Below the pieces are notes generated by a model. The model had not been told where the DNA came from. It worked only from the letters and a program-made list of their open reading frames with translations, and made no database searches. The translations under genes were made by a program, and so were the position numbers. A stretch of DNA of 64,000 nucleotides from Lucinisca nassula (Eukaryota; Mollusca; Bivalvia; Lucinida; Lucinidae): positions 42,576,931-42,640,930 of the forward strand of contig OY757026.1 in NCBI GenBank assembly GCA_963580285.1, read 5' to 3'. Shown in pieces: positions 21,890 through 32,192 of the stretch; position 1 is the stretch's first letter; every line of letters begins with the position of its first letter.

Positions 21890-22090
21890 AATTCCTAAAA
21901 ATTCGGACACCTTGAGGACTTGCTGTAATTTTCCTAAAAATTTAACAAAATTGATCATGATCCAGCAAGGGGTTCAAAAGGTGCAGACAGAATGGAAAAC
22001 AGTGTACACCCTTTTCTGACTGCTCCTCAAGGAGCAGTCTGAGCTGGGTCTGCACTGTTTGCTTAGGCCTGTCTGTCCCAATACTTAGGA
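21890..22090. mobile_element. MITE family D with hairpin module
   Basis: Flanks GAGGACTTGCTGTAATTTTC and GGCCTGTCTGTCCCAATAC surround the hairpin at 21997-22062 (GACTGCTCCT / AGGAGCAGTC). Inverted copies at 23560-23770 and 51880-52030 share these flanks. Confidence 0.6.
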
Positions 22091-22300
22091 TCATTATACC
22101 CCCGGCATACGGAGTATGCCATGGGGGTATATAGTTTTCGTCTTTTCTGTGTGTGTGTGTGTAAACTTTTTTTTGTGTCAAAGATTTCTCAGGAACTACT
22201 ATACCTAGAAACTTGAAATTTGGTACAAACAACATGCATAACTAGTTGTATTGTGGGAAAGAAAATTGGGGCTTTGGGGCCAGGTTCTTTATTATGGTAT
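22090..22300 (+). mobile_element. family J element, truncated
   Basis: Starts TATACCCCCGGCATAC with hairpin partner GTATGCCATGGGGGTATA. Contains a (GT)n stretch and one unit around AAAGATTTCTCAGGAACTAC, then stops. A fuller copy is at 22885. Confidence 0.65.
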
Positions 22301-22334
22301 GTAATATGGCTCACATTTTCAGGACACAATTCAG

Positions 22335-22630
22335 GTTTTGTTTCAACTGAGGTTTAGCATCCTTATCAACACTATTTAGGTCATTTTGGAGACTTTACTT
22401 CCAATTTTGCGGGACTTTGGCCCAACATTGAGATGAAATGACATCTCAAGCCCTGCTTCTCAGTGAAGCCAAAAGTCTTACATACAATTTGGAGAGTCTG
22501 ACTCACACCACTTTGGCTGGGCAGGATTATAATGTACCAGTACTCATGTGTGGTCAGTTTCAGTTCTGCGTGGATGCACCACTGCAGCCCAATCTTTTTC
22601 TCCAAGCCCCAATTTGCTCACTTGAGGTAG
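22335..22630 (-). mobile_element. SINE-3, old diverged copy
   Basis: Family order preserved (GGTTTAGCATCCTTATCAAC, TTGAGATGAAATGACATCTC, CAGTTCTGCGTGGATGCA) with many substitutions. Confidence 0.65.
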
Positions 22631-22651
22631 TTTTGAATTAATGATTTTTAA

Positions 22652-22870
22652 CCCATTCAGTACCAGAAACCCCTAAAGGGGTACCTTGGCAACTGCGCAG
22701 GCCCAAATCAGATGCCGCAGAAGGAGGAGTCTGATCAGGGCCTCCACTGTTTGCAAAAGGTTCAGCTATTTTCCAAATAAATTTTGAAGAAAACACAACC
22801 TGACCCCCTAAATTTAGAAATGGACTCCTGCTATATATAAGGAGGAAGATTCCATTTGGTACAAAAAGGG
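22652..22870. mobile_element. MITE family A, complete, with hairpin module
   Basis: TTAA at 22648-22651 and 22871-22874. Ends CCCATTCAGTACCAG and GGTACAAAAAGGG. Hairpin at about 22688-22754. This is the cleanest copy of the family in the window. Confidence 0.8.
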
Positions 22871-22884
22871 TTAAGACTGTACCA

Positions 22885-23551
22885 TAATTATACCCCCGGC
22901 ATACTATGTATGCCGAAGGGGTATATAGTTTTTGTCTTTTCTGTGTGTGTGTGTGTGTGTAAACTTTTCTGTGTGTGTGTGTAAACTTTTTTTGTGTGTC
23001 AAAGATTTCTCAGGAACTACTATACCTAGAAACTTGAAATTTGGTACAAACAACATGCATAACTAGTTGTATTGTGGGAAAGAAAATTGTGGCTGTGGGG
23101 CCAGGTTCTTTAGAGTTATTCCCCTTTGTTATATTTGCTACTGAGATGTGTATTTTGTGACTTACCTTAAATTTTGTGTCAAAGATTTCTCAGGAACTAC
23201 TGTACCTAGACACTCGAAATTTGGTACAAACAACATGCATAACTAGTTGTATTGTGGGAAAGAAAATTGGGGCTGTGGGGCCAGGTTCTTTAGAGTTATT
23301 CCCCTTTGTTATATTTGCTACTGAGATGTGTATTTTGTGAGTTATTGAGTAAAACAAATGACAATATATAAAATCCTGGCTTGACTTGACTTGAGTTATT
23401 TAGATGTAATGGTATTCTCCTTACTTTTGCAAGATTAATTCTGTGTTCATAATAGGTTTTTGTCAAACTTGATGGCTTTGAATTGCCAGAAAGTTACCGA
23501 TGGCTTTGGCCGGGGGTATTAGTGAGCATATGCTCACTTGATAGTCTAGTT
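22885..23551 (+). mobile_element. HINE-like element, family J
   Basis: 5' ATACCCCCGGCATAC hairpin with GTATGCCGAAGGGGTAT, a (GT)n stretch, then units around TTTCTCAGGAACTACT. 3' complementary end GGCCGGGGGTATT, hairpin GTGAGCATATGCTCAC and GTCTAGTT. CTAG then T after a short hairpin is the classical Helitron-type 3' end. No ORF. Confidence 0.65.
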
Positions 23552-23559
23552 ATCTTAAT

Positions 23560-23770
23560 TATCGGGACAGATACATGTATGCCTAAGCAGTCAGTGCAGC
23601 TCTAGATCACTCTGCTCCTGAAGGAGCAGTCTGATCAGGGTCTTCACTGTTTGCTATTCTGACTGCATCTTTTGGACTCCTTGCTGGCTTGTGAGTTAAA
23701 TTTGTTAAAATTTTAGGAGCATTATAGCAAGTCCTCAAGGTGACCGAAATTTTGGAATTTTTAGGGTAGT
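23560..23770. mobile_element. MITE family D, inverted copy
   Basis: Reads as the complement of 21890-22090, with GGGACAGATACATG..GCCTAAGCAG and the AGCAAGTCCTCAAGGT flank. Hairpin at 23586-23654. Confidence 0.6.
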
Positions 23771-24021
23771 GGACCTAGGTCCAAAGTTTTATTTAGCAAT
23801 TTCTTGTCCATGCCCACGACCTGAAGGTCAAGGTCACAGACTTAGAAATTTCATGTTAAAGATTTTTAGAACTCATATTTCCCAAACTATAGGATGGATT
23901 TTGTTCTTAAATGGTTTGATGATAGATAGAGATCCAAAGGTTTATTAGGCAATTATAGCCCTACCTGTGCCCATGACCAGGCAATCTATGCTGTCTTATG
24001 ACAGCTTTTATTGTTTCTTTG

Positions 24022-24318
24022 GTTGGTTGATTTGAGGTTTAACGTCCCCGTCAACACTGTAAAGGTCATTTTGGAGACGTTGCTTCCAATTTTGTGGGAC
24101 TTTTACCCGACATTGAGATGAAATGACATCTCAAGCCCTGTCACCCAATGAAACCAATAGGGTTTATTAGCATGGACGGTCCGCCTCGCATCGCGGTTCC
24201 TGGACAGGCTTAGATCCTCTAAGGGGTTTACCAGTACTAGTGTGCGGGCCGGATTCAGCTCTGCGTGGAAGCATCATGCAGCCCATATATTTCTTCAAGC
24301 CCCTATGGGCGGGGGCCG
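24022..24318 (-). mobile_element. SINE-3 copy with 12-bp duplication
   Basis: Exact direct repeat ATTGTTTCTTTG at 24010-24021 and 24319-24330. Full-length and close to the 1328 copy. Confidence 0.85.
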
Positions 24319-24599
24319 ATTGTTTCTTTGTGTTTACAGTTTTTGTTTCTTTGCATTTTCTACAGCCAGTGTTGTCTAGTAGTGGACTACCTTGGGGACT
24401 GTTCAAAAGTGATCTAAGACTATCTTTATGCAGTCCTAAAGGTTGTCTTTATTTGTCTAAGTTGTACTGTATTTAGACATGTATTTTTTCTTTCTCATTT
24501 CAGGTGAGTACTAATTTAGAATCAGATTTTCGGTAGTGGTAAGTTTAATTGCTTCTTTAAAACATATACATGTAGATATTCCTAGTTTATATTTTGGCT

Positions 24600-24975
24600 G
24601 ATGCTTCAATCCTAATTTTATCATATGAGAATGTAATAACGCCATGTAATAAATTTGATAATCCAATAGTGGATTAAATATGCAAATTAGCTAGATACGC
24701 CCTGTAACGTTACATGTATGACGTCCTTAATGATGTTGCATTTACTAATGGCGGAATATTGACATTTTTGTTAAACAGTCGTGAATAAAATGTATTTTAA
24801 AAATGTCATATGATAAATAGAATCTTGCATTCGTGCTCATGTATTATTGAATTTTTTAAACTCCTTGAAGAAAAGGGATAAAATGCTCGGCAAAGCCTCA
24901 CATTTTATCCCTTTTCCTCAGCTCGTTAATAAATTCCATATTGCATGAACACTCATGTAAGATCGTCTATGATAG
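24600..24975. repeat. diverged copy of the 349-bp unit plus fold-back
   Basis: TATGAGAATGTAATAACGCC, GATAATCCAATAGTGGATTA and ATGGCGGAATATTGACATTT align with 16560-16800. The fold-back of 21325 follows at about 24840-24965. Confidence 0.7.
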
Positions 24976-25009
24976 TATTCCTAGTTTATATATGGGGAGA
25001 TGATTCAGT

Positions 25010-25419
25010 CCTAATTGATAATCATCTGCATAAGAATTCCCTATCATGTTAACAAGTCTATGAAATGAACACCCCTCTGAACCCAACTTTCTAAGAGAAA
25101 ATGGAGGTTTACAGGGGTATACATTTTCCATATTTCTGCACCAATACAAAAACCATACTTTCTATAGAGAAAACAGGGGTTTACAGATGTACACATTTCC
25201 TTAGTTCTGCACCAATACAAAGGATGTGTCAGAGTACTCATTAGAACTGCTGGATGTGGGTTCTTGTTAGAACCGACACAACCAGCACCCACAACCTAAG
25301 TTTGGAGTATAAGAACAAAAAAAAATATTGCATTTTCGTCAGCAAAATAACCATTTTGGAGATATGAAAGAATGCACAATGTCACATGGAGCTGTCAGTT
25401 ATTGTAACGCATGGCAGAC
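25010..25419. repeat. fold-back family F with internal duplication
   Basis: Outer arm GAACACCCCTCTGAACCC. The inner arm is duplicated (GTTTACAGGGGTATACA and GTTTACAGATGTACACA, each followed by TCTGCACCAATACAAA). A degenerate palindromic core lies around 25230-25290. Confidence 0.65.
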
Positions 25420-25423
25420 TTAA

Positions 25424-25636
25424 CCCATTTTGTGCCGGAAATGCCATAAAGGGTTGCCAGGCAAACAGTGCAGGCCCAGATCAGATGCCGCAGAAAGCGG
25501 CATCTGATCAGGGTCTATACTATTTGCAGAAAGTTCTGCTATTTTCCAAATAAAGTGACACAACCTGACACCCCTAAAATTCGAAATGGACTCCTGCCAT
25601 ATATGAGGAGGAAGATTCCATTTAGTACAAAAAGGG
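25424..25636. mobile_element. MITE family A with hairpin module
   Basis: TTAA at 25420-25423, right site degenerate (TGAA). Hairpin 25461-25527, with arms GCAAACAGTGCAGGCCCAGA and the near-complement TCAGGGTCTATACTATTTGC. Confidence 0.75.
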
Positions 25637-25839
25637 TGAAGAGTTAAAAAATCATCTCAACCCTCAGGATGTGGCTCAAAATCCTGCTGGGATGCTGTGT
25701 TCAAGGTGAATCACTGTGTCAAAAAGAAATAATTCTTAGCGAATTTGTTGTCTCCCTTACACTAGCCTTGAGAAACAAAAAAATTCTTGAGGAAATTAAG
25801 GAAATTTGTGTTTGGTTTTAAATGGCTCATTCAACACTA

Positions 25840-26170
25840 TTTTGGTCATATTGAGCTGTCAGTTTACAAAACCACAATTTATTCAGTACAATCATCACGT
25901 GAACAAGTCCATGAAATGAACACCCCACTTAACCCCACTTTATATAGCGAAAACCGAGGTTTTTCGGGTATACATTATTTTTCTTATTTTTGCTCAAAGA
26001 CGTAGGTTGTGGATACTTGTTAGAACAGCCACAATGAGGCGGTTCTAACGAGTACTCACAACCTATATTTGCAGTATTTATAAGAAAAGTATCACAGATT
26101 TTCATTAGAAAAGTAGACGTTTTGGAGATGTGAAAAATGCACTATATCGCACGGGTCTGTTATCGAAATC
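25840..26170. repeat. fold-back family F
   Basis: Core GGATACTTGTTAGAACAGCC / GGCGGTTCTAACGAGTAC, with outer arms AACCCCACTTTATATAGCG and GGAGATGTGAAAAATGCAC. Confidence 0.7.
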
Positions 26171-26312
26171 TGCACTGCCTTTTGCCAGATCTCCATCAAA
26201 GGATGTCGCTAACCTGGTAGGTATTGAACTTATTGGACCTCCAGGTCACCAGTCAGATGCTTATTCAGCTGAGCTATTGAGGCCAGCTTTCTTGAGTATA
26301 CCTTCTAAACTG

Positions 26313-28399
26313 ATTTTTAGCTCACCTATCACGTAGTGATGAGGTGAGCTTTTGGGATCACTTTTTGTCCGTTGTGCGTCCGTGCGTGCGTGCGTCCGTC
26401 CGTAAACTTTTTCTTCAAACGGCATCTCCTCCTAAACCACTGATCGGATTTTGACCAAACTTCACAGGAATGATCCTTAGGTGGTCCCCTTTCACAGTTG
26501 TTCAAATGGTTCCGGTCCATTGCACATCTAGGTCACAGGAGCCGAAAATTGATTTTTTTTCACCGAAAACTTAAAAAATCTTCTTCTCTGACACCACAAG
26601 GCCCAGGTCTTTGATATTTGGTATGAAGCTTCATCTAGTGGACCCCTACCAAGACTGTTCAAATTATAGTGCTGGGGCCAAAAATGCCCCCACCCTGGGG
26701 CCCTTTGGTTTTACATGGGCTTATATATGGAAAATCTTTAAAAATCTTCTTCTCTGAAACCACAAGGCCCAGGTCTTTGATATTTGGTATGAAGCTTCAT
26801 CTAGTGGACCCCTACCTAGATTGTTCAAATTATAGTGCTGGGGCCAAAAATGCCCCCGCCCCGGGGCCCTTTGGTTTTACATGGGCTTATATAGGGAAAA
26901 TCTTTAAAAACCTTCTTCTCTGAAATGCAAGGCCCTGATCTTTTATATTTGGTATGAAGCTTCATCTTGTGGACCTCTACCAAGATTGTTCAAATTATAG
27001 TGCTGGGGTGAAAAATGCCCCCGCTCCAGGGCCCTTCGGTTTTACATGGGCTTATATGGGCAAAATCTTTAAAAATCTTCTTCTCTGAAACTGCAAGGCC
27101 CAGATCTTTGATATTTGGTATGAAGCTTCATCTAGTGGACCCCTACCAAGATTGTTCAAATTATAGTGCTGTGGCCAAAAATGCCCCCACCCCGGGGCCC
27201 TTTGGTTTTACATGGGCTTATATATGGAAAATCTTTAAAAATCTTCTTCTCTGAAACCACAAGGCCCAGATCTTTGATATTTGGTATGAAGCTTCATCTA
27301 GTGGACCCTACCAAGATTGTTCAAAATATAGTGCTCGGGCAAAAAATGCCCCCGCTCCGGGGCCCTTTGGTTTTACATGGGCTTATATAGGGAAAGAACT
27401 TAAAAAATTTTCTTCTCTGAAACCGCAAGGCCCAGGTCTTTGCTATTTGGTATGAAGCTTCATCTAGTAGACCCCTACCAAGATTGTTCAAATTATAGTG
27501 CTGGGGTCAAAAATGCCCCCGCTCCGGGGCCCTTGGTTTTACATGGGCTTATATAGGAAAAAAACTTTAAAAATTTTCTTCTCTGAAACCGCAAGGCCCA
27601 GGTCTTTGCTATTTGATATGAAGCTTCATATAGTGGACCCCTACCAAGATTGTTCAATTATAGTGCTGGGGCCAAAAACGCCTCCGTCCCGGAGCCCTTT
27701 GGTTTTACATGGGCTTATATAGGGAAAATCTTCAAAAATCTTCTTCTCTGAAACCGCAAGGCCCAGGTCTTTGCTATTTGGTATGAAGCTTCATCTAGAA
27801 GACCTCTACCAAGATTGTTCAAATTATAGTGCTGGGACCAAAAATCCCCCCGCCCCGGGGCCCTTTTGTTTTACATGGGCTTATATATGGAAAATCTTTA
27901 GAAAATCTTCTCTGAAACTGCCAGGCCTAGGTCTTTGATATTTGGTATGAAGCTTCACCTAATGGACCTCTACCAAGATTGTTCAAATTATAGCCTTTGG
28001 GCCAAAACTGTCCCTGCACTGGGACCCACTAGTTTTACATGGGCATATATAGGAAAAACCTTTAAAAATCTTCTTGTCCGAATCCAGGAGGCCCAGGCCT
28101 TTGATATCTGGTGTGAAGCTTCAACTAGTGAACCTCTGCTGAGATTGGTCAAATTATAGCCCTGGCACCAAAAATGCCCACGCGCCAGGGCCCGCCGGTT
28201 TTACATAGGCTTATATAGGAAAATCCATTAAAAATCTTCTTTTCTGAAACCAGAAGGCCCAGGTCTTTGATATTTTGCCTGAAGCCTTATCTAGGGGACC
28301 GCTACCAAGTTTATTAAAAATGATAGCCCTTGGGCCAAGAATGCACTAGAGACACTGATACTCAGGTGAGCGATTCAGGGCCCTCTGGGCCCTCTTGTT
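26313..28399 (+). mobile_element. HINE/pearl-like element, family L (complete)
   Basis: 5' TTTTTAGCTCACCTATCACG hairpin, GTGCGTCCGTGCGTGCGTGC stretch, about eleven ~155-165-bp units, and 3' CAGGTGAGCGATTC, AGGGCCCTCTGGGCCCT and CTTGTT. Short ORFs repeating PRSLIFGMKLHLVDPY are translations of the unit. Confidence 0.7.
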
Positions 28400-28869
28400 T
28401 TTGTTTGTGTTTGAGTTTAATGGCCCAGTCAACACTATTTAGGTCATTTTTGAGCCAGTCAGTTTTGCTTCAATCTTCTTGAAACTGTACCAAAATATCT
28501 GTCTTGGTGATATCTTGGTCAAGTTCAAATTTGGGTCATTTTGAATAAAAACTAGGTCACAAGGTCAAATTGCTTTAAAACCTTGTTATAGCCCCGCTTT
28601 GAAAAATTGGGGGCTATATTGGATTTGCCTTATCCTTCTGTGATTCCGTAATTCCATAATTCCAACATTCCATAATTCCGTTATTCATCATAACTCAAAA
28701 CTCGTTTGAGATATTTTCATGAAACCTCACACAAATGTAAAGCACTATGAGACAATGTGCAGAACACATGAACCATAACTCTGGATTGCTTTATTAAACT
28801 ATATCAGAATGTTTGTCTTGATGATATCTTGGTCAAGTTTGAATATTAGTCATTTTGGGTCAAAAACTA

Positions 28870-29473
28870 CCGTTTTCGCCCTAACTACCGCACCGTGCGC
28901 TTAGTTTTTTCAAAATCATGTCATAAAATCATGGCGAAAAATCTACCTAATTAGCGCACACTTGATACGAAAACAACAGCTTCCAAGATGATGCATACTG
29001 ATATTAAATGGGACAGAAAAAGATACTTAACTCTTATCATGCTGTTCACGACAACCCCTATCTTTGGAAACAGTGTAGATCCAGATCAGATGGCTTCTGA
29101 AGAAGCCATCTGATCAGGATCTACACTGTTTGACATTCAATTTATGAATTTGTAGGAATAAATTACATCAAGTAATATGATTGGTTGATAGACAATAATG
29201 GGTGTGGCTTAAATGAATATTCAGCAAGAGAAGGGTTAAGCATTGCCTTCACTGTTGGAACTTGACTTGATAGATTTTGTAAGGTAACCGGGCGCTAAAA
29301 GCACATAGGGGCTACCCCTTCACTGTTGGAAGAAATAATGGTAAGTTTTTATAGATTTACTATGAGAGCTTCAAGGGGGGATTACTGTAAAGTGTGCGCT
29401 TATGCATTTCCTTTTCAAAAATAGCTTTGGTGTGCGCTTATAGGAGCATGTGCAGTAATTAGGGCGAATACGG
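28870..29473. mobile_element. 604-bp MITE with CCGTATTCGCCC termini
   Basis: TIRs CCGTTTTCGCCCTAACTAC and CCGTATTCGCCCTAATTAC (complement of the right end), with TA at 28868-28869 and 29474-29475. An uninterrupted array unit at 28550 (AAAAACTAGGTCAC) represents the empty site. A MITE C copy is nested inside. Confidence 0.75.
29031..29235. mobile_element. MITE family C (TTAA-type) with hairpin module, nested
   Basis: TTAA at 29027-29030 and 29236-29239. Ends CTCTTATCATGCTG and CAGCAAGAGAAGGG. Hairpin 29068-29131 with arms AAACAGTGTAGATCCAGATC / GATCAGGATCTACACTGTTT. A second copy is at 42603-42792. Confidence 0.78.
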
Positions 29474-30084
29474 TAGGTCACTAGGTCAAATTGCTTAAAA
29501 TATGTCCTATAAAAGGGCCATCCTTTGGAAGCAAAGAAAACACAGAAGAACTGAAAAATATGGAGTGTAAAAGTATTTCTGGGCCAAACTAGTTAGTTTC
29601 GGCCATTTTCAAAACTCCACAATGGAATCAATAATCCCAAAGGACAAGAAAATACAAACTACACTTTGATGAAGGGCAGGGAGTTTTGCTTCAGTCTTCA
29701 TGAAACTATCCAGAATGTATGACTTAATGCTATCTTGGTCAAGTTTTGAATATAGGTCATGTCTGATCAAAAAGTAGGTCACTTAGTCCTCATGCAAGAG
29801 GCCACAGGTTTGCCTCAATATCTTCATTAACCTATACTAGAATGTTTGCCTTGATGATATTTTGGTCAAGTTCAAGTTTGGGTTATACAGGTCAAAACCC
29901 AGGTCAGATTGCTCCAAAACCTTGTTCACCCTCTAGAGGCCACAGTTTTACTACCAACTTTCATGAAACTATACCAAAATATCTGTCTTGATGATATCTT
30001 GGTCAAGTTCAAAACATTTGAACACCCCAAAACAATGAAAACATTGTGTGAATAACCACCTTTCACTGTATCCCTCCCATCAGG

Positions 30085-30352
30085 GCATGCTTCATGATGC
30101 TTCCAAGCAGAGCTGAAACCACTTGCATATGAGCACTGGTAAACCACTTAGATGATCTAAGCCTGCCCAGACAAAGTGGTGCGGGTCAGACCGTCCGTGC
30201 TTATAAACCCAATTGGTTTCATTGGGTGACAGGTCTTGAGATGTCATTTCATCTCAGTGTCGGGTAAAAGTCCAACAAAATTGGAAGCAACATCTCCAAA
30301 ATGACATATATAGTGTTGACGGGGACATTAAATCTCAAATCATCACAAAAAC
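30085..30352 (+). mobile_element. SINE-3, plus-strand copy
   Basis: GATGCTTCCAAGCAGAGCTG through TGTTGACGGGGACATTAAAT, 5' end slightly truncated. Ends before CAAATCATCACAAAAAC. Confidence 0.75.
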
Positions 30353-30620
30353 ATGCCTATAGATACAATTTTCACCCCCTTGAACCCTACTTTTATATAG
30401 TAAAACTGGGGTTTACAGGGGTATACCTTATTTTTCTTATTTCTTCTCTAAAATATTGATTGTGGGTACTAGTTAGGCGGTTCTAACGAGTACCCACAAT
30501 CTACATTTTGAGCAGAACAAAGAAAAATATCACATTTTTCATAATAAAACTTTCATTTTTTGGGCGGTAAAGTTTACAATGTCTTTGTTTAGGAGTGTTT
30601 TCGTAATGCAAACATTTCAC
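30345..30620. repeat. fold-back family F
   Basis: Core GGTACTAGTTAGGCGGTTCT / AACGAGTACCCACAATC, arms GTTTACAGGGGTATACC and GGGCGGTAAAGTTTAC. Confidence 0.65.
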
Positions 30621-30999
30621 TAAGTGTAGTTGAAGGATGTAACCACTGTCTAAGTGACAAAAATTGAATTATCTCCCTTCACAAAAATTATTTAAATCTT
30701 GTTAAGATTTTGAATCAGATTATTTAGGATATATACAGTAAAGATAATTGGATTATTTCCTTGTCTTAAGACTCCAGAGTTCCTGTCTACAACTTGACAT
30801 TTTCCATATATAGGATAACAGTTCTTGTTTACACATAAAATGTGTCTTCTTAATGTTGCCACTTTTCTTTTCTATTGGCTTCTTGGTAGGCTGACCCTAA
30901 TAGGAGTGGCTTAAAATGATGTAGTGGATACAATATTCACCTTATTATCTCGGGGTCACAATTTCTCACACTCTTCATTCCACCCGTTTAAATAACTTT
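30621..30999. other. no gene recognised
   Basis: AT-rich sequence without a supported feature. Start-to-stop frames are short and unlike any family. Confidence 0.4.
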
Positions 31000-31290
31000 T
31001 CATTACGATAATGTACACGTGCGACATAGTGCATTCTTTCACATGTCCAAAACAGTTATTTTTCTTACGACAATTTATTATATATTTTATCTTATTTTTA
31101 CCCGAAACATCGGTTGTGGTGCTCATTAGAACTGCCTCATTGAGATGGTTCTAATGAGTACTCACAATCTATGTCTTGGACTAGAAATAAGAAAAATAAT
31201 TTATACCCCTGTAAACCCCAGTTTTCTCTATATAAAGTTTAGAGGGGTAATCATTATACACGGACTTGTGAACGTGATGTCACTTTAACA
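31000..31290. repeat. fold-back family F
   Basis: Core TGCTCATTAGAACTGCCTC / GATGGTTCTAATGAGTAC, arms CTTTCACATGTCCAAAACAG and TTTAGAGGGGTAATCATT. Confidence 0.7.
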
Positions 31291-31800
31291 TTTTCCAACA
31301 TTGTAAGGCTACAATCATTAATGTCACTGGAAAATAAAAATAAAAAATGAGTTAAAGTCTTATTTAAAGTCATTTTTTATCTTTTTGGTCGGGTTTTTCG
31401 TGATCCTTTATTTTTGATCTTTGATCAATACATCCAGCAAGAAAATTGTAAAGGAGAGGCTTCGCCAACTTCTCAAACAAGTTCCATACTCCTAATTTTT
31501 ATGAGCATAGTGGTAATCAGATGGTGATTTCTGAAATTTCAAGCTTGCGTGAAATTTTGTTTCCACTGGTCCCGCCTTGACGGGTTGGTTTGACGATTTG
31601 TCATCTGTTCAGTGCTTGATTGACTGATAATTATATGGGTCATTCCAACATCCTGCATGTAAACAATATGCACATTCGAGAGTCAAATGACTAGAGTAGT
31701 ATTTTAAAAATTTAAACGATATAGATCAAAGGTGTATGATTTCTTCTGTCTTTACAATTGGTTTGCCAACTAAAATCACATATTTCATGTTTTTGACCGT
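31291..31800. other. no gene recognised
   Basis: No coding signal or assignable repeat apart from a short palindrome at about 31340-31385 (AAAAAATGA..TTAAAGTC). Confidence 0.35.
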
Positions 31801-32192
31801 CTGCACTCCACCATAGCTAAAAATAGAAAAACATTGTAAATTTGCTTCAAACATGAACTCCTCTTTAACCCTTGGATAAATTTGATTCAAACTTCACAGG
31901 AACGTTACGTAGGTAACTCCCTACCAAAAGAGCTAAAATTGTTATGCTCTGATGAACAAGACGGCCGCCAGAGCTAAAAATCTAAAAAATCTTCAAATGA
32001 TAACTCCTCCTGTACACCAAGGCCATTTTCATTCAAACTTCATAGGAATGTTGCTCAGATGACCCCCTACCAAAATAGCTAAAACGACACCACTCTGCTG
32101 AGCAAAATGGCCCCCATAGCTAAAAATAGAAAAACATCGTAAATTTGTGTCAAACGCAAACTCCTCCTAAACCTTTGGGCCAATTTGATTCA

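Larger units (their letters stand above)
28415..29990. repeat. tandem array family M with nested MITEs
   Basis: Units of roughly 150 bp around TGATATCTTGGTCAAGTTC and AACTAGGTCACAAGGTCAAA. It contains a truncated element with the 5' hairpin TATAGCCCCGC / GGGGGCTATA (about 28585-28790) and the MITE at 28870-29473. Similar units recur at 46900-47720. Confidence 0.6.

Noticed and set aside
26669..28159. Several 70-85-aa frames (MPPLRGPLVLHGLI, PRSLIFGMKLHLVD types), also at 2564-2797, 7146-7816 and 60171-60452
   Set aside because: They recur once per tandem unit in several frames and strands, so they reflect the repeat, not a gene.
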